64,000 nucleotides of DNA from Avispirillum sp959601495 (lineage in GTDB: Bacteria > Bacillota > Clostridia > Oscillospirales > CAG-272), in assembly GCA_959601495.1 (NCBI GenBank), contig CAUGPT010000001.1, forward strand, positions 136,102 through 200,101, in the 5' to 3' direction. The stretch's first letter is position 1, and each line of letters opens with the position of its first letter. Positions 24,408 to 33,203 of this stretch are shown here, in pieces. The position numbers and the translations under genes were made by a program. The notes under the pieces are model-generated. The model worked only from the letters and a program-made list of their open reading frames with translations, was not told the origin of the DNA and made no database searches.

Positions 24408-24620
24408 TCTATATATTCATCTCCGACGGCACAACGCAGAATAACGCCGCGGGTGTTATCGCGCCGGAGTTCTGGTGCGTATACTTTGCGCCGGTCTGTG
24501 TGCTTTCGATCAGGCATTTTGTTAAAAAGCAGGGGCGCGCAGACTGATGCGCGGCACAGGAGCTTGCGCACGGTGCGCCGAAAAACGCAGTTTAACGCCG
24601 ACATATGAAAGGATGCATAT
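24408..24620. other. Gap between the frameshifted gene and the TetR gene
   Basis: I see no gene, no convincing promoter and no RNA fold here. A short open frame (24362-24547) overlaps the previous frame and has no protein-like features. Confidence 0.4.
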
Positions 24621-25175
24621 ATGTCTCAGATAACGAAGCGCGCGCTTGAAGAATCGCTGAAAAATCTGCTGCTGCAGAAGCCGCTTAATAAAATTACAAT
24701 AAACGACATTGCCGAGGACTGCGGCATAAATCGCATGACGTTCTACTACCATTTCAGGGATATATACGATCTTGTGGAGTGGTCGTGTCTGGAAGACGCA
24801 GATCGGGCGCTGAATGACAAAAAGACATATGAGACATGGCAGGAGGGGCTTATAAATATCTTTTATGCCGTTCTCGAAAACAAGCCTTTTATTATGAATG
24901 TGTACCGTTGTGTGCACAGGGAACAGGCGGAGAAATACCTGTCTCCGCTCGTGGACGATCTTGTTATGGGCGTTATCAATGAGGAGGCTGTCCGCATTCG
25001 TGTGCGTGACGAGGACAAGGAGTTTATCGCAAAAGTTTACTCATATGTACTTATCGGCGTAATGCTTGACTGGATAAAAGATGACATGCGTGAGGACCCG
25101 AAAGAGGTCGTAGCAAGGCTCGCACGCCTTATAAAAGGCAGTGTACCGTCGGCGCTCGTCCGCTTCAGCTTCTGA
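24621..25175 (+). CDS. TetR/AcrR-family regulator (DhaS-like)
   Basis: The 184-residue protein has an N-terminal TetR helix-turn-helix, with ITINDIAEDCGINRMTFYYHFRD covering recognition residues around 25-47 in the form typical of the DhaS/YvdT subgroup. The ligand domain is all-helical. It should bind a palindrome as a dimer and respond to a small molecule. The SD is AAAGGA. A terminator follows, and the next gene, oleate hydratase, has its own promoter. It may regulate the oleate hydratase gene, since TetR regulators commonly neighbour fatty-acid response genes, but no operator was identified with confidence. Confidence 0.88.
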   Translation: MSQITKRALEESLKNLLLQKPLNKITINDIAEDCGINRMTFYYHFRDIYDLVEWSCLEDADRALNDKKTYETWQEGLINIFYAVLENKPFIMNVYRCVHREQAEKYLSPLVDDLVMGVINEEAVRIRVRDEDKEFIAKVYSYVLIGVMLDWIKDDMREDPKEVVARLARLIKGSVPSALVRFSF

Positions 25176-25219
25176 TTTTTATCAAAAAGCCGCTTTTGAT
25201 AAAAAAATATGCAATTCGA

Positions 25220-25254
25220 CGCTCCGTGACAAAAAGTCTGTCACGGGGCGTTTT
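25220..25254 (+). terminator. Terminator after the TetR gene
   Basis: A 12-bp stem (25220-25231 with 25239-25250, CCGTGACA/TGTCACGG core, one G-U pair), seven-base loop, then TTTT. Confidence 0.85.
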
Positions 25255-25261
25255 CTGTCTA

Positions 25262-25289
25262 TTGTAAGCCGTGCGGATGCGGGTATAAT
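25262..25289 (+). promoter_or_regulatory. Predicted oleate hydratase promoter
   Basis: TTGTAA (25262-25267), 16-bp spacer, TATAAT (25284-25289). The -35 lies in TTGTAAGCC, whose exact inverted copy GGCTTACAA is at 25314-25322 beside the SD and start codon. This widely spaced pair could be a regulator half-site arrangement. Confidence 0.65.
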
Positions 25290-25323
25290 AAAGACAGAAA
25301 TTAAAGCACAGGAGGCTTACAAA

Positions 25324-27117
25324 ATGTATTACTCAGCAGGAAATTACGAATCGTTTGCTCATCCCGAAAAGCCGAAGGATGTTGATAAGAAATCGGCATA
25401 TATCATCGGCACGGGTCTTGCGGGACTGACCGCTGCGTTTTATCTTGTGCGAGACGGTCAGATGAAGGGCGAGCGCATTCACCTTCTCGAAAAGCTTGAG
25501 CTTGCCGGCGGCAGCTGCGACGGCCGCAAGGATGTTACAAAAGGCTTCTATATGCGCGGCGGACGCGAAATGGACAACCATTTTGAGGTCATGTGGGATA
25601 CGTTCCGCGATGTGCCGTCTGTTGAGACCCCCGGTGTTTCCGTTCTGGACGAATACTATTGGCTCAACAAGCACGACCCCAACTATTCGCTCTGCCGTGC
25701 AACGGTGAACCGCGGTGAGGACGCGCATACCGACCGCAAGTTTGAGCTTGACAAAGAGTCGGCTCTTGCGCTGTCAAAGCTGTTCATGACCCCCGAAAAG
25801 GATCTTGAAGACAAGAAAATTTCCGATGTTCTGCCCGAATCCTTCTGGAGCACGAACTTCTGGCTCTATTGGCAGACGATGTTCGCTTTCCAGCGCTGGT
25901 CGAGCGCGCTTGAGATGAAGCGGTATCTGTGCCGCTATGTGCATCACATTGACGGCCTGCCCGATTTCAGCGCTCTGCGTTTCACAAAGTACAATCAGTA
26001 TGAAAGCATGATACTGCCTCTCGTAAAGTACCTTGAGAGCCACGGCGTTCGTATTGAGTACGGCATGGACGTTAAAAACGTTGTCATCGAGAAAAGCGGC
26101 GGCAAGAGATACGCAAAACAGATTGTATACAGGAAAGACGGCGCTGATGCGACAATTGATCTCACTGAGGATGATCTTGTATTCATAACCAACGGCTGCT
26201 GCACAGATACTTCGTGCTACGGTGACCAGACCCATGCCCCCGATCTCTCTCAGGTCAAGAACGGCTGCGGCGAGTCATGGGATATGTGGAAGGCTATTGC
26301 TGCGCAGGCGGAGAACGGCGAATACGGCGACCCCGAAAACTTCTGCGGTGATGTTGACGCCACCAACTGGATGAGCGCTACCGTTGCCACAAGCGATGAG
26401 GAAGTTATACGGCATATTATGGACATCTGCAAGCGCGATCCCCGCAGCGGCAAGGTAACGACAGGCGGCATCGTGACCGTAAAGGACAGCACTGAAAACT
26501 GGTATCTCTCATGGACCATCAACCGTCAGCCCCAGTTCAAGTCGCAGGATAAGAATATGGTGCTTGTATGGCTGTATTCGCTTCATACCGACCGCGAGGG
26601 CAACTATGTAAAGAAGGCAATGCGCGACTGTACGGGCGAGGAGGTTTGCCGCGAATGGCTGTATCATATCGGAGTTCCGACTGACAGAATAGAGACGCTT
26701 GCACATGACGCGTGCAACACCACAACCTGCTATATGCCTTATATCAACGCGTTCTTCCAGCCGAGAAAAGAGTCCGACAGACCGAAAGTCGTGCCCGACG
26801 GCGCGGTTAACTTCGCATTCATCGGTCAGTTTGCCGAGACCCCCCGCGACACCATATTCACGACAGAGTATTCTATGCGTACCGGCATGGAGTCCGTTTA
26901 TACTCTGCTTGACATCGACCGCGGTGTGCCCGAGGTATGGGGCAGCAAGTACGATGTGCGCGAGCTTTTGCGCGCCTGCTACTATGCCATAGACAAAAAA
27001 CCTATTACCGAGGCAAAGCTTTCTTTCAAGGAGAAAGAGCTGCTCAAGGTTGTTATGAAAAAGGTAAAGGGAACCGATGTTGAGCTGCTTCTCAAAGAAA
27101 GCGGACTCATTGAATAA
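25324..27117 (+). CDS. ohyA: Oleate hydratase (MCRA family, FAD-dependent)
   Basis: The 597-residue protein matches the myosin-cross-reactive-antigen family. It opens MYYSAGNYESFAHPEKP, then shows the FAD-binding IIGTGLAGLTAAFYL (near residue 26), LLEKLELAGGSCDG and RGGREMDNHFEVMWD. It adds water to oleic acid, giving 10-hydroxystearate, and is used by gut bacteria to detoxify unsaturated fatty acids. The ATG at 25324 is chosen because AGGAGG lies eight bases upstream and relatives begin there. The longer frame from 25141 overlaps the TetR gene and a terminator. Adjacent TetR regulator is the likely controller. Confidence 0.96.
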   Translation: MYYSAGNYESFAHPEKPKDVDKKSAYIIGTGLAGLTAAFYLVRDGQMKGERIHLLEKLELAGGSCDGRKDVTKGFYMRGGREMDNHFEVMWDTFRDVPSVETPGVSVLDEYYWLNKHDPNYSLCRATVNRGEDAHTDRKFELDKESALALSKLFMTPEKDLEDKKISDVLPESFWSTNFWLYWQTMFAFQRWSSALEMKRYLCRYVHHIDGLPDFSALRFTKYNQYESMILPLVKYLESHGVRIEYGMDVKNVVIEKSGGKRYAKQIVYRKDGADATIDLTEDDLVFITNGCCTDTSCYGDQTHAPDLSQVKNGCGESWDMWKAIAAQAENGEYGDPENFCGDVDATNWMSATVATSDEEVIRHIMDICKRDPRSGKVTTGGIVTVKDSTENWYLSWTINRQPQFKSQDKNMVLVWLYSLHTDREGNYVKKAMRDCTGEEVCREWLYHIGVPTDRIETLAHDACNTTTCYMPYINAFFQPRKESDRPKVVPDGAVNFAFIGQFAETPRDTIFTTEYSMRTGMESVYTLLDIDRGVPEVWGSKYDVRELLRACYYAIDKKPITEAKLSFKEKELLKVVMKKVKGTDVELLLKESGLIE

Positions 27118-27130
27118 GTCGGTTTGTAAT

Positions 27131-27160
27131 GAAAAAAGCCGCCGTTCGGCGGCTTTTTTG
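27131..27160. terminator. Terminator after oleate hydratase
   Basis: AAAAAAGCCGCC, loop GTTC, GGCGGCTTTTTT: a 12-bp symmetric hairpin usable in both directions. Confidence 0.92.
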
Positions 27161-27173
27161 CTGCATATATAAG

Positions 27174-27215
27174 AAAAAACGATACTGCGTCTCGCGGCAC
27201 AGTATCGTTTATTTT
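27174..27215 (-). terminator. Terminator of clpX
   Basis: AAACGATACTG pairs with CAGTATCGTTT; A-run on the left and T-run on the right, so it ends the minus-strand clp transcript next to the clpX stop. Confidence 0.82.
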
Positions 27216-27216
27216 T

Positions 27217-28524
27217 TTACTCTGCTTTGGGCAGGGGCTTTACCGATTTTTTTGCGGTAAGCTTTGCGGGTGCGCCAACCGGTATGAGTTTCGGTGCCGC
27301 GCCTTTTTCGATGCATGCGCGGGTTATGCGCACCTCGGCGATATCCTTTCGGGAGGGAATATCGAACATTATCTGCGTCATGTGCTCTTCGATAATGGAG
27401 CGCAGTCCGCGCGCGCCGGTGTTCCGCTCGATCGCCTGCTTTGCAATGGCGCGCAGGGCGTCCTTTTCAAATACGAGCTTTACGCCGTCAAGCTCAAATA
27501 GCTTTGTATACTGCTTTGTAAGCGAGTTTCTGGGCTCTTTGAGTATGCGTACAAGGGCGTCCTCGTCCAGATTTTCAAGCCCGACTATAACGGGCAGTCT
27601 TCCCACAAGCTCGGGGATAAGGCCGAACTTTACTATGTCATGCGCCGTAACGTCCTTGAAAATATCCGTTGTCTTTTTCTCGCTCTTTGTTTTGACCTCG
27701 CCGCCGAAGCCCATGGAGGAGGCTCCGCGCCGCGCTTCTATTATCTGGTCAAGCGTGTCGAACGCGCCGCCGCAGATAAACAGAATATTTTCTGTGTTTA
27801 TCTGGATAAACTCCTGGTTGGGATGCTTTCTGCCGCCCTGCGGGGGAACGTTTGCGACGGTGCCCTCAAGTATCTTCAGAAGCGCCTGCTGAACGCCCTC
27901 GCCGGAAACGTCGCGGGTGATGGAGCGGTTTTCGCTGCGGCGGGATATCTTATCTATTTCGTCTATATAGATGATTCCTTTTTCCGCAGCCTCAACGTCG
28001 TAGTCCGCTGCCTGGATAAGGCGGAGAAGTATATTCTCCACGTCCTCGCCGACGTATCCCGCCTCCGTAAGAGTAGTGGCGTCCGCAATGGCAAAGGGAA
28101 CTTTAAGCGTTTTTGCAAGTGTCTGCGCCAAAAACGTTTTGCCGACGCCTGTGGGACCTATGAGCAGAACGTTGCTTTTCTGTATCTCAACATCCTCGCT
28201 GTCGCTCTTTTTGCCGCTTGAGGCGTCGCGGTACAAAAGCCTTTTGTAGTGGTTATAAACCGCAACGGAAAGACTTATCTTTGCTTTGTCCTGACCGATG
28301 ATATATTCGTCAAGGCTTGCTTTTATTTCTGCGGGACGGGGAAGAGTATCCGCGCTGAGGGTGAAATTGGAATCCTCGTGCGTGTGGTCGTATATGATCT
28401 CATTGCACGCCTCAATACAGCTGTCGCATATGCAGGCACCTGTGGGAGACGGTATGAGAAACATGACCTGCTTTTCGCTGCGTCCGCAGAATGAGCAGCG
28501 CCGGAGCTCGGTTTCGTTATTCAT
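27217..28524 (-). CDS. clpX: ClpX ATPase, specificity subunit of ClpXP
   Basis: A 435-residue AAA+ unfoldase. The N-terminal zinc-binding domain has Cys10, Cys13, Cys33 and Cys36. Walker A is GPTGVGKT at 123-130, Walker B is IIYIDEIDKI, and the pore region is typical. It unfolds tagged proteins and feeds them to ClpP. A basic, low-complexity tail of about 25 residues (PAKLTAKKSVKP) follows the C-terminal domain. The ribosome site AAAGG lies before the ATG. The tig-clpP-clpX order is as in most Firmicutes. Confidence 0.98.
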   Translation of the reverse strand: MNNETELRRCSFCGRSEKQVMFLIPSPTGACICDSCIEACNEIIYDHTHEDSNFTLSADTLPRPAEIKASLDEYIIGQDKAKISLSVAVYNHYKRLLYRDASSGKKSDSEDVEIQKSNVLLIGPTGVGKTFLAQTLAKTLKVPFAIADATTLTEAGYVGEDVENILLRLIQAADYDVEAAEKGIIYIDEIDKISRRSENRSITRDVSGEGVQQALLKILEGTVANVPPQGGRKHPNQEFIQINTENILFICGGAFDTLDQIIEARRGASSMGFGGEVKTKSEKKTTDIFKDVTAHDIVKFGLIPELVGRLPVIVGLENLDEDALVRILKEPRNSLTKQYTKLFELDGVKLVFEKDALRAIAKQAIERNTGARGLRSIIEEHMTQIMFDIPSRKDIAEVRITRACIEKGAAPKLIPVGAPAKLTAKKSVKPLPKAE

Positions 28525-28566
28525 AAATTATGAAATACCTTTCTTGATTGAGAGGCGCCGGCTTTG

Positions 28567-29148
28567 TCAGCGCTTCTCGATTACCTTATCTATAAGGCCG
28601 TATGCCATTGCTTCATCGGCGGAGAGGAAGTTATCGCGGTCGGTATCACGGATTATCTCCTCCATGGGTCTGCCGGTGTTCTTCGCGAGTATCTCATTGA
28701 GTTTTTCGCGGGTCCTGATGATGTGATCCGCATGGATCTTTATATCGGAAGCCTGACCCTGCATACCGCCGAGAGGCTGATGTATCATGATCTCGCTGTT
28801 GGGAAGTGCAAAGCGCTTGCCGCGCGCGCCGCTGGAAAGCAGAAACGCACCCATGGACGCTGCCATACCTATGCAGGTGGTGGAAACGTCGCATTTGATA
28901 AAGTTCATGGTGTCATATATCGCAAGACCTGCGGAAACGCTTCCTCCGGGGCTGTTGATATACAGGCATATATCCTTGTCGGGGTCCTGTGCCTCAAGGA
29001 ACAAAAGCTGTGCTACCACAAGGGAAGCGGTCACATCGTTGACCTCATCGGCAAGAAATACTATACGGTCATTGAGCAGGCGGGAGTATATGTCATATGC
29101 TCTTTCGCCTCTGCCGGTCTGTTCGATAACGGTTGGTACAAGTGCCAT
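28567..29148 (-). CDS. clpP: ClpP serine protease subunit
   Basis: A 193-residue ClpP with the catalytic triad Ser98 (GMAASMGAF), His123 (MIHQPLGG) and Asp172 (DTDRDNF). It forms the tetradecameric proteolytic chamber served by ClpX. The ATG at 29148 gives the normal MALVPTVIEQTGRGERAYDIYSRL split start and has AAAGGA nine bases upstream. An in-frame ATG further up at 29235 would place 29 extra residues in the tig terminator region and is rejected. It is 42 bp from clpX and probably co-transcribed. Confidence 0.97.
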   Translation of the reverse strand: MALVPTVIEQTGRGERAYDIYSRLLNDRIVFLADEVNDVTASLVVAQLLFLEAQDPDKDICLYINSPGGSVSAGLAIYDTMNFIKCDVSTTCIGMAASMGAFLLSSGARGKRFALPNSEIMIHQPLGGMQGQASDIKIHADHIIRTREKLNEILAKNTGRPMEEIIRDTDRDNFLSADEAMAYGLIDKVIEKR

Positions 29149-29206
29149 AGTGTTGATTCCTTTCATATATTGCAGAAAAATGCCAATAACAGTCGTTAGA
29201 GTATAA

Positions 29207-29232
29207 TCACCGCTGCCCTCAGGCAGCGGTGA
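29207..29232 (-). terminator. Hairpin between tig and clpP
   Basis: TCACCGCTGCC (29207-29217) and GGCAGCGGTGA (29222-29232), an 11-bp stem with a CTCA loop. On the minus strand it is followed by TTATACTC, a weak T-tract, so read-through from tig to clpP is likely. Confidence 0.6.
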
Positions 29233-29246
29233 CATAAACTTTTGGA

Positions 29247-30833
29247 TTATTTATCGCTGTCGTCTTTAGCGGCAGATTTTTTAGCGGGGGCTTTTTTTGC
29301 CGCGGGCTTCTTTGCTTCCTCGCCCTCAGCCTTCTTTGCTGCAGCCTTCTTGGCAGGAGCTTTCTTTGCGGCAGGCTTTTCGTCGGAAGCGACAGCCTTT
29401 TTAGCGGGAGCCTTCTTTGCCGCGGGCTTCTTTTCAGCCTCGCCGTCCTCAGCCTTCTTAGCTGCGGCCTTCTTAGCGGGAGCCTTCTTTGCTGCGGGCT
29501 TTTCGGCGCCCTCACCCTCAGCCTTCTTTGCGGCAGGCTTCTTAGCTGCGGACTTCTTGATCACTGCAGCGTCCTTGAGGAAGTCAACTGCTTTCTTGAC
29601 CTTGATATCCTCCGCAAGAGCATCGGATTCGATAGAGGCTTTGATCTTGTCGACCTCCATATTATATGCCTCGCTGAGACGCTTATATTCAGCTTCGATC
29701 TCTTCTTCGGTAGCTTCTATGTTTTCAAGCTCTGCGATCTTCTCAAGGGCAAGGCGGGTCTTAACCTGCTTTTCTGCCTGAGGACGCATCTGCTCGCGCA
29801 GCTTGTCAAGATCAAGTCCGGTATACTTGAAGTATGTGGAGAGGTCAAGGCCCTGCATACGCAGTCTTGTGTCGTAGTCGCGAACGAAGTTCTCGGTCTC
29901 GGTCACGAACATAGCCTCGGGGATATCAGCCTCAAGTCTGTCGATAACAGCGTCGATAAGCTGATTTTCCATAGCAGCCTCAGCAGCGTCGTCCTTGGAC
30001 TTCTGAAGCTTTGCCTTAACGTCTGCCTCGTACTCGGCAAAGGTATCAAAATCGGAAACATCGCGCGTGAACTCGTCGTCAGCTGCGGGAAGCTCTTTGA
30101 GCTTTATACCGTTGAGCTTTACTTTGAACGTTGCGTCCTTGCCCGCAAGCTCTTCTGCATGGTACTCGGCGGGGAACTTTACGTTTACGTCAAATTCGTC
30201 GCCGATATTGTGTCCGACGATCTGATCCTCAAATCCGGGAATAAACTGACCGGAGCCGAGAATAAGGTCGCTGCCCTCAGCCTTGCCGCCTTCAAACGCC
30301 TTGTCGCCGACAAAGCCTTCGTAGTCGATATTTACTGTGTCGCCGTTCTGAGCGGCGCGATCCTCAACGTCGATCATTCTCGCGTTGCGCTCGCGTACTC
30401 TGTCGATCTCGGCTTTAACTTCGTCGTCGGTGACTTTCTCAACGGTCTTTTTGAGCTCGATGCCCTTGTAGTTCTCGATCTTAACATCGGGTTTTACATA
30501 AACCTTCGCTACGAGAACAACGCCGCTTGCGTCGTCAACGGACTCTATATCAAACTCGGGACGGCTGACAGCGTCAATGCCGGACTCTTTCAGAGCGTCG
30601 GCGTAAGCGTCGGGGATAAGATCGTTGATCGCGTCTTCGTAAAATACGCCCTTGCCGTACATCTTTTCGATGATGGAGCGGGGAGCCTTGCCGCGTCTGA
30701 AGCCGGGAATTGTAATGTTCTTCGCCTGCTTTTTATAGACCTTGGTGACAGCGTCGCCGAATGTCTTGGCGTCCACCGAGATCTTCAGCTCGTAAAGATT
30801 TTTTTCGATTTCTTTTGAAGAAGTTAAACTCAT
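29247..30833 (-). CDS. tig: Trigger factor with histone-H1-like Lys/Ala/Pro tail
   Basis: A 528-residue protein. Residues 1-427 are a standard trigger factor: ribosome-binding domain with GFRRGKAP (44-51), FKBP-type PPIase domain (about 160-245, NIDYEGFVGDKAFEGG) and helical chaperone arms. It binds nascent chains at the exit tunnel. Residues 428-528 are an extra tail of repeated AAKKAPAKK/KPAAKK blocks separated by acidic AEGEGAE/AEDGEAE spacers, resembling histone H1 or bacterial Hc1-like tails. Typical trigger factors are near 430 residues and lack this. The tail could bind rRNA or DNA. The DNA of the tail (29250-29552) is itself repetitive. A TTGACA promoter precedes the gene. Confidence 0.95.
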   Translation of the reverse strand: MSLTSSKEIEKNLYELKISVDAKTFGDAVTKVYKKQAKNITIPGFRRGKAPRSIIEKMYGKGVFYEDAINDLIPDAYADALKESGIDAVSRPEFDIESVDDASGVVLVAKVYVKPDVKIENYKGIELKKTVEKVTDDEVKAEIDRVRERNARMIDVEDRAAQNGDTVNIDYEGFVGDKAFEGGKAEGSDLILGSGQFIPGFEDQIVGHNIGDEFDVNVKFPAEYHAEELAGKDATFKVKLNGIKLKELPAADDEFTRDVSDFDTFAEYEADVKAKLQKSKDDAAEAAMENQLIDAVIDRLEADIPEAMFVTETENFVRDYDTRLRMQGLDLSTYFKYTGLDLDKLREQMRPQAEKQVKTRLALEKIAELENIEATEEEIEAEYKRLSEAYNMEVDKIKASIESDALAEDIKVKKAVDFLKDAAVIKKSAAKKPAAKKAEGEGAEKPAAKKAPAKKAAAKKAEDGEAEKKPAAKKAPAKKAVASDEKPAAKKAPAKKAAAKKAEGEEAKKPAAKKAPAKKSAAKDDSDK

Positions 30834-30876
30834 TTTTAATCTCCTTATCTTTCTCTCTGCATAAGTGCCTTAGAAT

Positions 30877-30905
30877 ATAATACAGTAAAACAGCGGAAAT
30901 GTCAA
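30877..30905 (-). promoter_or_regulatory. Promoter of the tig-clpP-clpX unit
   Basis: Minus strand TTGACA (30905-30900), 17 bp, TATTAT (30882-30877), 44 bp before the tig start. No CtsR-type operator (GGTCAAANANNGTCAAA) was seen, so the unit may be constitutive. Confidence 0.82.
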
Positions 30906-30968
30906 CAATTTATTCGGAAATATTTCCAATACCGGTTATATCTCTTTTGTACAAAACGTACACACGTC

Positions 30969-31694
30969 TCAGTAGTCCAGCGGCATGGTGATCATGGGGA
31001 TGAAATTGAGATAGTCCGCCGCGACGATCGTCATTGAAATTCCGTCGGTAACGGTAGTGCGGGGAATAAGATAGTTGCCGTGTATGTGACCGTAGTAGCA
31101 GTTTTTGATGCCGAACTCTTTCATCGTTTCGATAAATTCGTTGCAGCGAAAATCTCTGAAAGCGGGAGGAAAGTGAAAATACACAAGTATTTCTTTTCCC
31201 GTCTCGGCGCGCAGCTTGTCCGCAGCCTCAAGGCTGAGCCTCAGACGGATGTTTTCGCGGGCGACTATCTTTTCGTAGTCGGCGGTCTCCGTTTGCTGCA
31301 GCTTGTCGTCAACATACCAGCCGCGGGTGCCTGCGATGATATAGTCATCGCACTCATATGCGTTGTTCTGAAGCAGGCGGATCGTTGTTATGCCTTCGGC
31401 TTCAAACAGGTTTCCGATCTTTGCGGCTGTCGACCACCAGTAGTCGTGGTTGCCCTTGCCCAGTATCTTTGTGCCGGGCAGGGAGTCGATGAATTTTAGA
31501 TCCGGCAGAGCGCCGGTAAGGTCGATCGCCCACGATATGTCGCCGGGTACCACCACCGTGTCGTCGCCGTTTACAACGGCGCGCCACCGCTTTTCGATTT
31601 TCTCCGTGTGATCCGTCCAGCGCGCGCCGAAAATGTCCATGGGTTTCGGCGACGCGAGTGAGAGATGCAGATCGGCAATGGAAAACAGCGACAT
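30969..31694 (-). CDS. Calcineurin-like metallophosphoesterase
   Basis: The 241-residue product has the metallophosphoesterase series: SIADLHLS, VPGDISWA, GKGNHDYWW and YGHIHGN, which supplies the di-metal ligands. It should hydrolyse a phosphoester in the cytoplasm; the substrate is unknown. It is the last gene of a long minus-strand operon, 24 bp after thrC. An SD (GGAGGGC) is visible just upstream of the ATG on the minus strand. Confidence 0.88.
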   Translation of the reverse strand: MSLFSIADLHLSLASPKPMDIFGARWTDHTEKIEKRWRAVVNGDDTVVVPGDISWAIDLTGALPDLKFIDSLPGTKILGKGNHDYWWSTAAKIGNLFEAEGITTIRLLQNNAYECDDYIIAGTRGWYVDDKLQQTETADYEKIVARENIRLRLSLEAADKLRAETGKEILVYFHFPPAFRDFRCNEFIETMKEFGIKNCYYGHIHGNYLIPRTTVTDGISMTIVAADYLNFIPMITMPLDY

Positions 31695-31718
31695 TGCGCC
31701 CTCCTTAAATATTAACCG

Positions 31719-33203
31719 TCAGTGCTCGAGAATGTATTGCGCCATATCCGCGGGGTCTATGACGTCTGTGAATCTCAGAGGCATGGTAAGCGTTCTTTTT
31801 AGCGGATCGGGTGCGCTCGTTTGGCTGACCTCCTCAAGAGAAGTGAGTATATCCGCGGGCTCATCGCTTGCGGGCTCTTTACCGAGCGCAAGACTTACGT
31901 CGCGTGCAAACTTGTAGGGGCTTGCGGTAGATACGATAACGCAGGGAGTATCGTCGCCGGTATCATTGGCGTATTTATAGTAGCTGCCGAAAGCAACGGC
32001 AGTGTGTGTGTCTATAAGATATCCGCGCTCGTTGAATACTTTCTTAATGGTCGCAAGCGTTTCTTCCTCGCTGCAGCAGTAGCCTGCGAAAATGCCGCGT
32101 ATCTTTTCCATTACATCCTCGGGAGCACGGTATTTGCCGCATTCCGAAAGCTTTTTCATGCACTCGGATGTGACCTCGGCACCTGCCGCGGCAAACAGGA
32201 GTCTCTCAAGATTCGATGATATGAGAATATCCATTGAAGGAGAAACAGTTTTGAAAAACTCGCGGGTGCGGTCGTAAACGCCGCTTCTGATAAAGTCGGT
32301 CAGAACGCAGTTGGAGTTTGAGGCGCAGATAAGGCGCTTTACGGGCAGACCCATCATGCGTGCGATATAAGCGGCAAAAATATTGCCGAAGTTGCCTGTG
32401 GGCACGCAGAAGTTGACGCTGTCGCCCACGGTTATCTCACCGCCGCAGACAAGGTCGCAGTAGGCGGAGAAATAATAAACGATCTGGGGCGCAAGTCTGC
32501 CCCAGTTTATGGAGTTTGCACTGGAGAAGAAGTATGAGCGCGCCTCAGTCTCTTTTGCCATGTTTTCGTCGGCAAATATTGCTTTAACGCCGTTCTGCGC
32601 GTCGTCAAAGTTGCCGCGTACGGCGCAGACGTTGACGTTCGAGCCGAGCTGGGTCGTCATCTGTCGCTTCTGCATGGGAGAAACGCCGTCAACGGGGTAG
32701 AATACAGTAATATCAACGCCGTCAACGTCGCGGTAACCTTCAAGCGCCGCTTTTCCCGTGTCTCCGGAGGTGGCAACAAGTATGCGGGCTTTTTTCGTCT
32801 CACCCGTCATAGTGAGCGCTCTTGAAAGAAGGCGGGGCATTATCTGCAGTGCCATATCCTTGAACGCGCATGTGGGACCGTGCCAAAGCTCCAGCGAATA
32901 TGTGCCGTCGCCGATGCTTCTCAGCGGCGCGGCGCCGCCGGGGAAACGGTCTTCGCCGTAAGCATTGCGGCAGTCCTCGGCAAGAGCGTCCTTATCATAA
33001 TCGGTAAGGAAAAGCGAAAGTATCTCCGCCGCTCTCTTATGATAGGGAAGAGAGGCGAGACGAATTATAAAATCCTTGTCGATGTGCGGGATCTCGGTGG
33101 GCATATAAAGCCCCTTGTCGGGCGCGAGCCCCTTTTTGATGGCTTCTGCCGAGGAAACGGCGCTGGGGGATGCTTTGGTGTCTCTGGTGCTTTGATAGTT
33201 CAT
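31719..33203 (-). CDS. thrC: Threonine synthase
   Basis: A 494-residue PLP enzyme of the longer (yeast/E. coli-like) threonine synthase branch. The PLP lysine is Lys115 in HGPTCAFKDMALQ; SGDTGKAA and GNFGN form the phosphate and substrate pockets. It converts O-phosphohomoserine to threonine. The start overlaps the dipeptidase stop by four bases. A co-operonic ApgM-like gene upstream belongs to a group proposed to supply phosphohomoserine (a non-orthologous homoserine kinase), which makes the pairing meaningful. Confidence 0.96.
   Translation of the reverse strand: MNYQSTRDTKASPSAVSSAEAIKKGLAPDKGLYMPTEIPHIDKDFIIRLASLPYHKRAAEILSLFLTDYDKDALAEDCRNAYGEDRFPGGAAPLRSIGDGTYSLELWHGPTCAFKDMALQIMPRLLSRALTMTGETKKARILVATSGDTGKAALEGYRDVDGVDITVFYPVDGVSPMQKRQMTTQLGSNVNVCAVRGNFDDAQNGVKAIFADENMAKETEARSYFFSSANSINWGRLAPQIVYYFSAYCDLVCGGEITVGDSVNFCVPTGNFGNIFAAYIARMMGLPVKRLICASNSNCVLTDFIRSGVYDRTREFFKTVSPSMDILISSNLERLLFAAAGAEVTSECMKKLSECGKYRAPEDVMEKIRGIFAGYCCSEEETLATIKKVFNERGYLIDTHTAVAFGSYYKYANDTGDDTPCVIVSTASPYKFARDVSLALGKEPASDEPADILTSLEEVSQTSAPDPLKRTLTMPLRFTDVIDPADMAQYILEH

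Noticed and set aside
24362..24547. Small frame after the frameshifted gene
   Set aside because: It overlaps the better-supported frame, lacks an SD and shows no protein-like pattern.
29219..29781. Plus-strand frame rich in Ala/Phe opposite the tig tail
   Set aside because: It is the complement of the Lys/Ala repeat and contains no independent signals.
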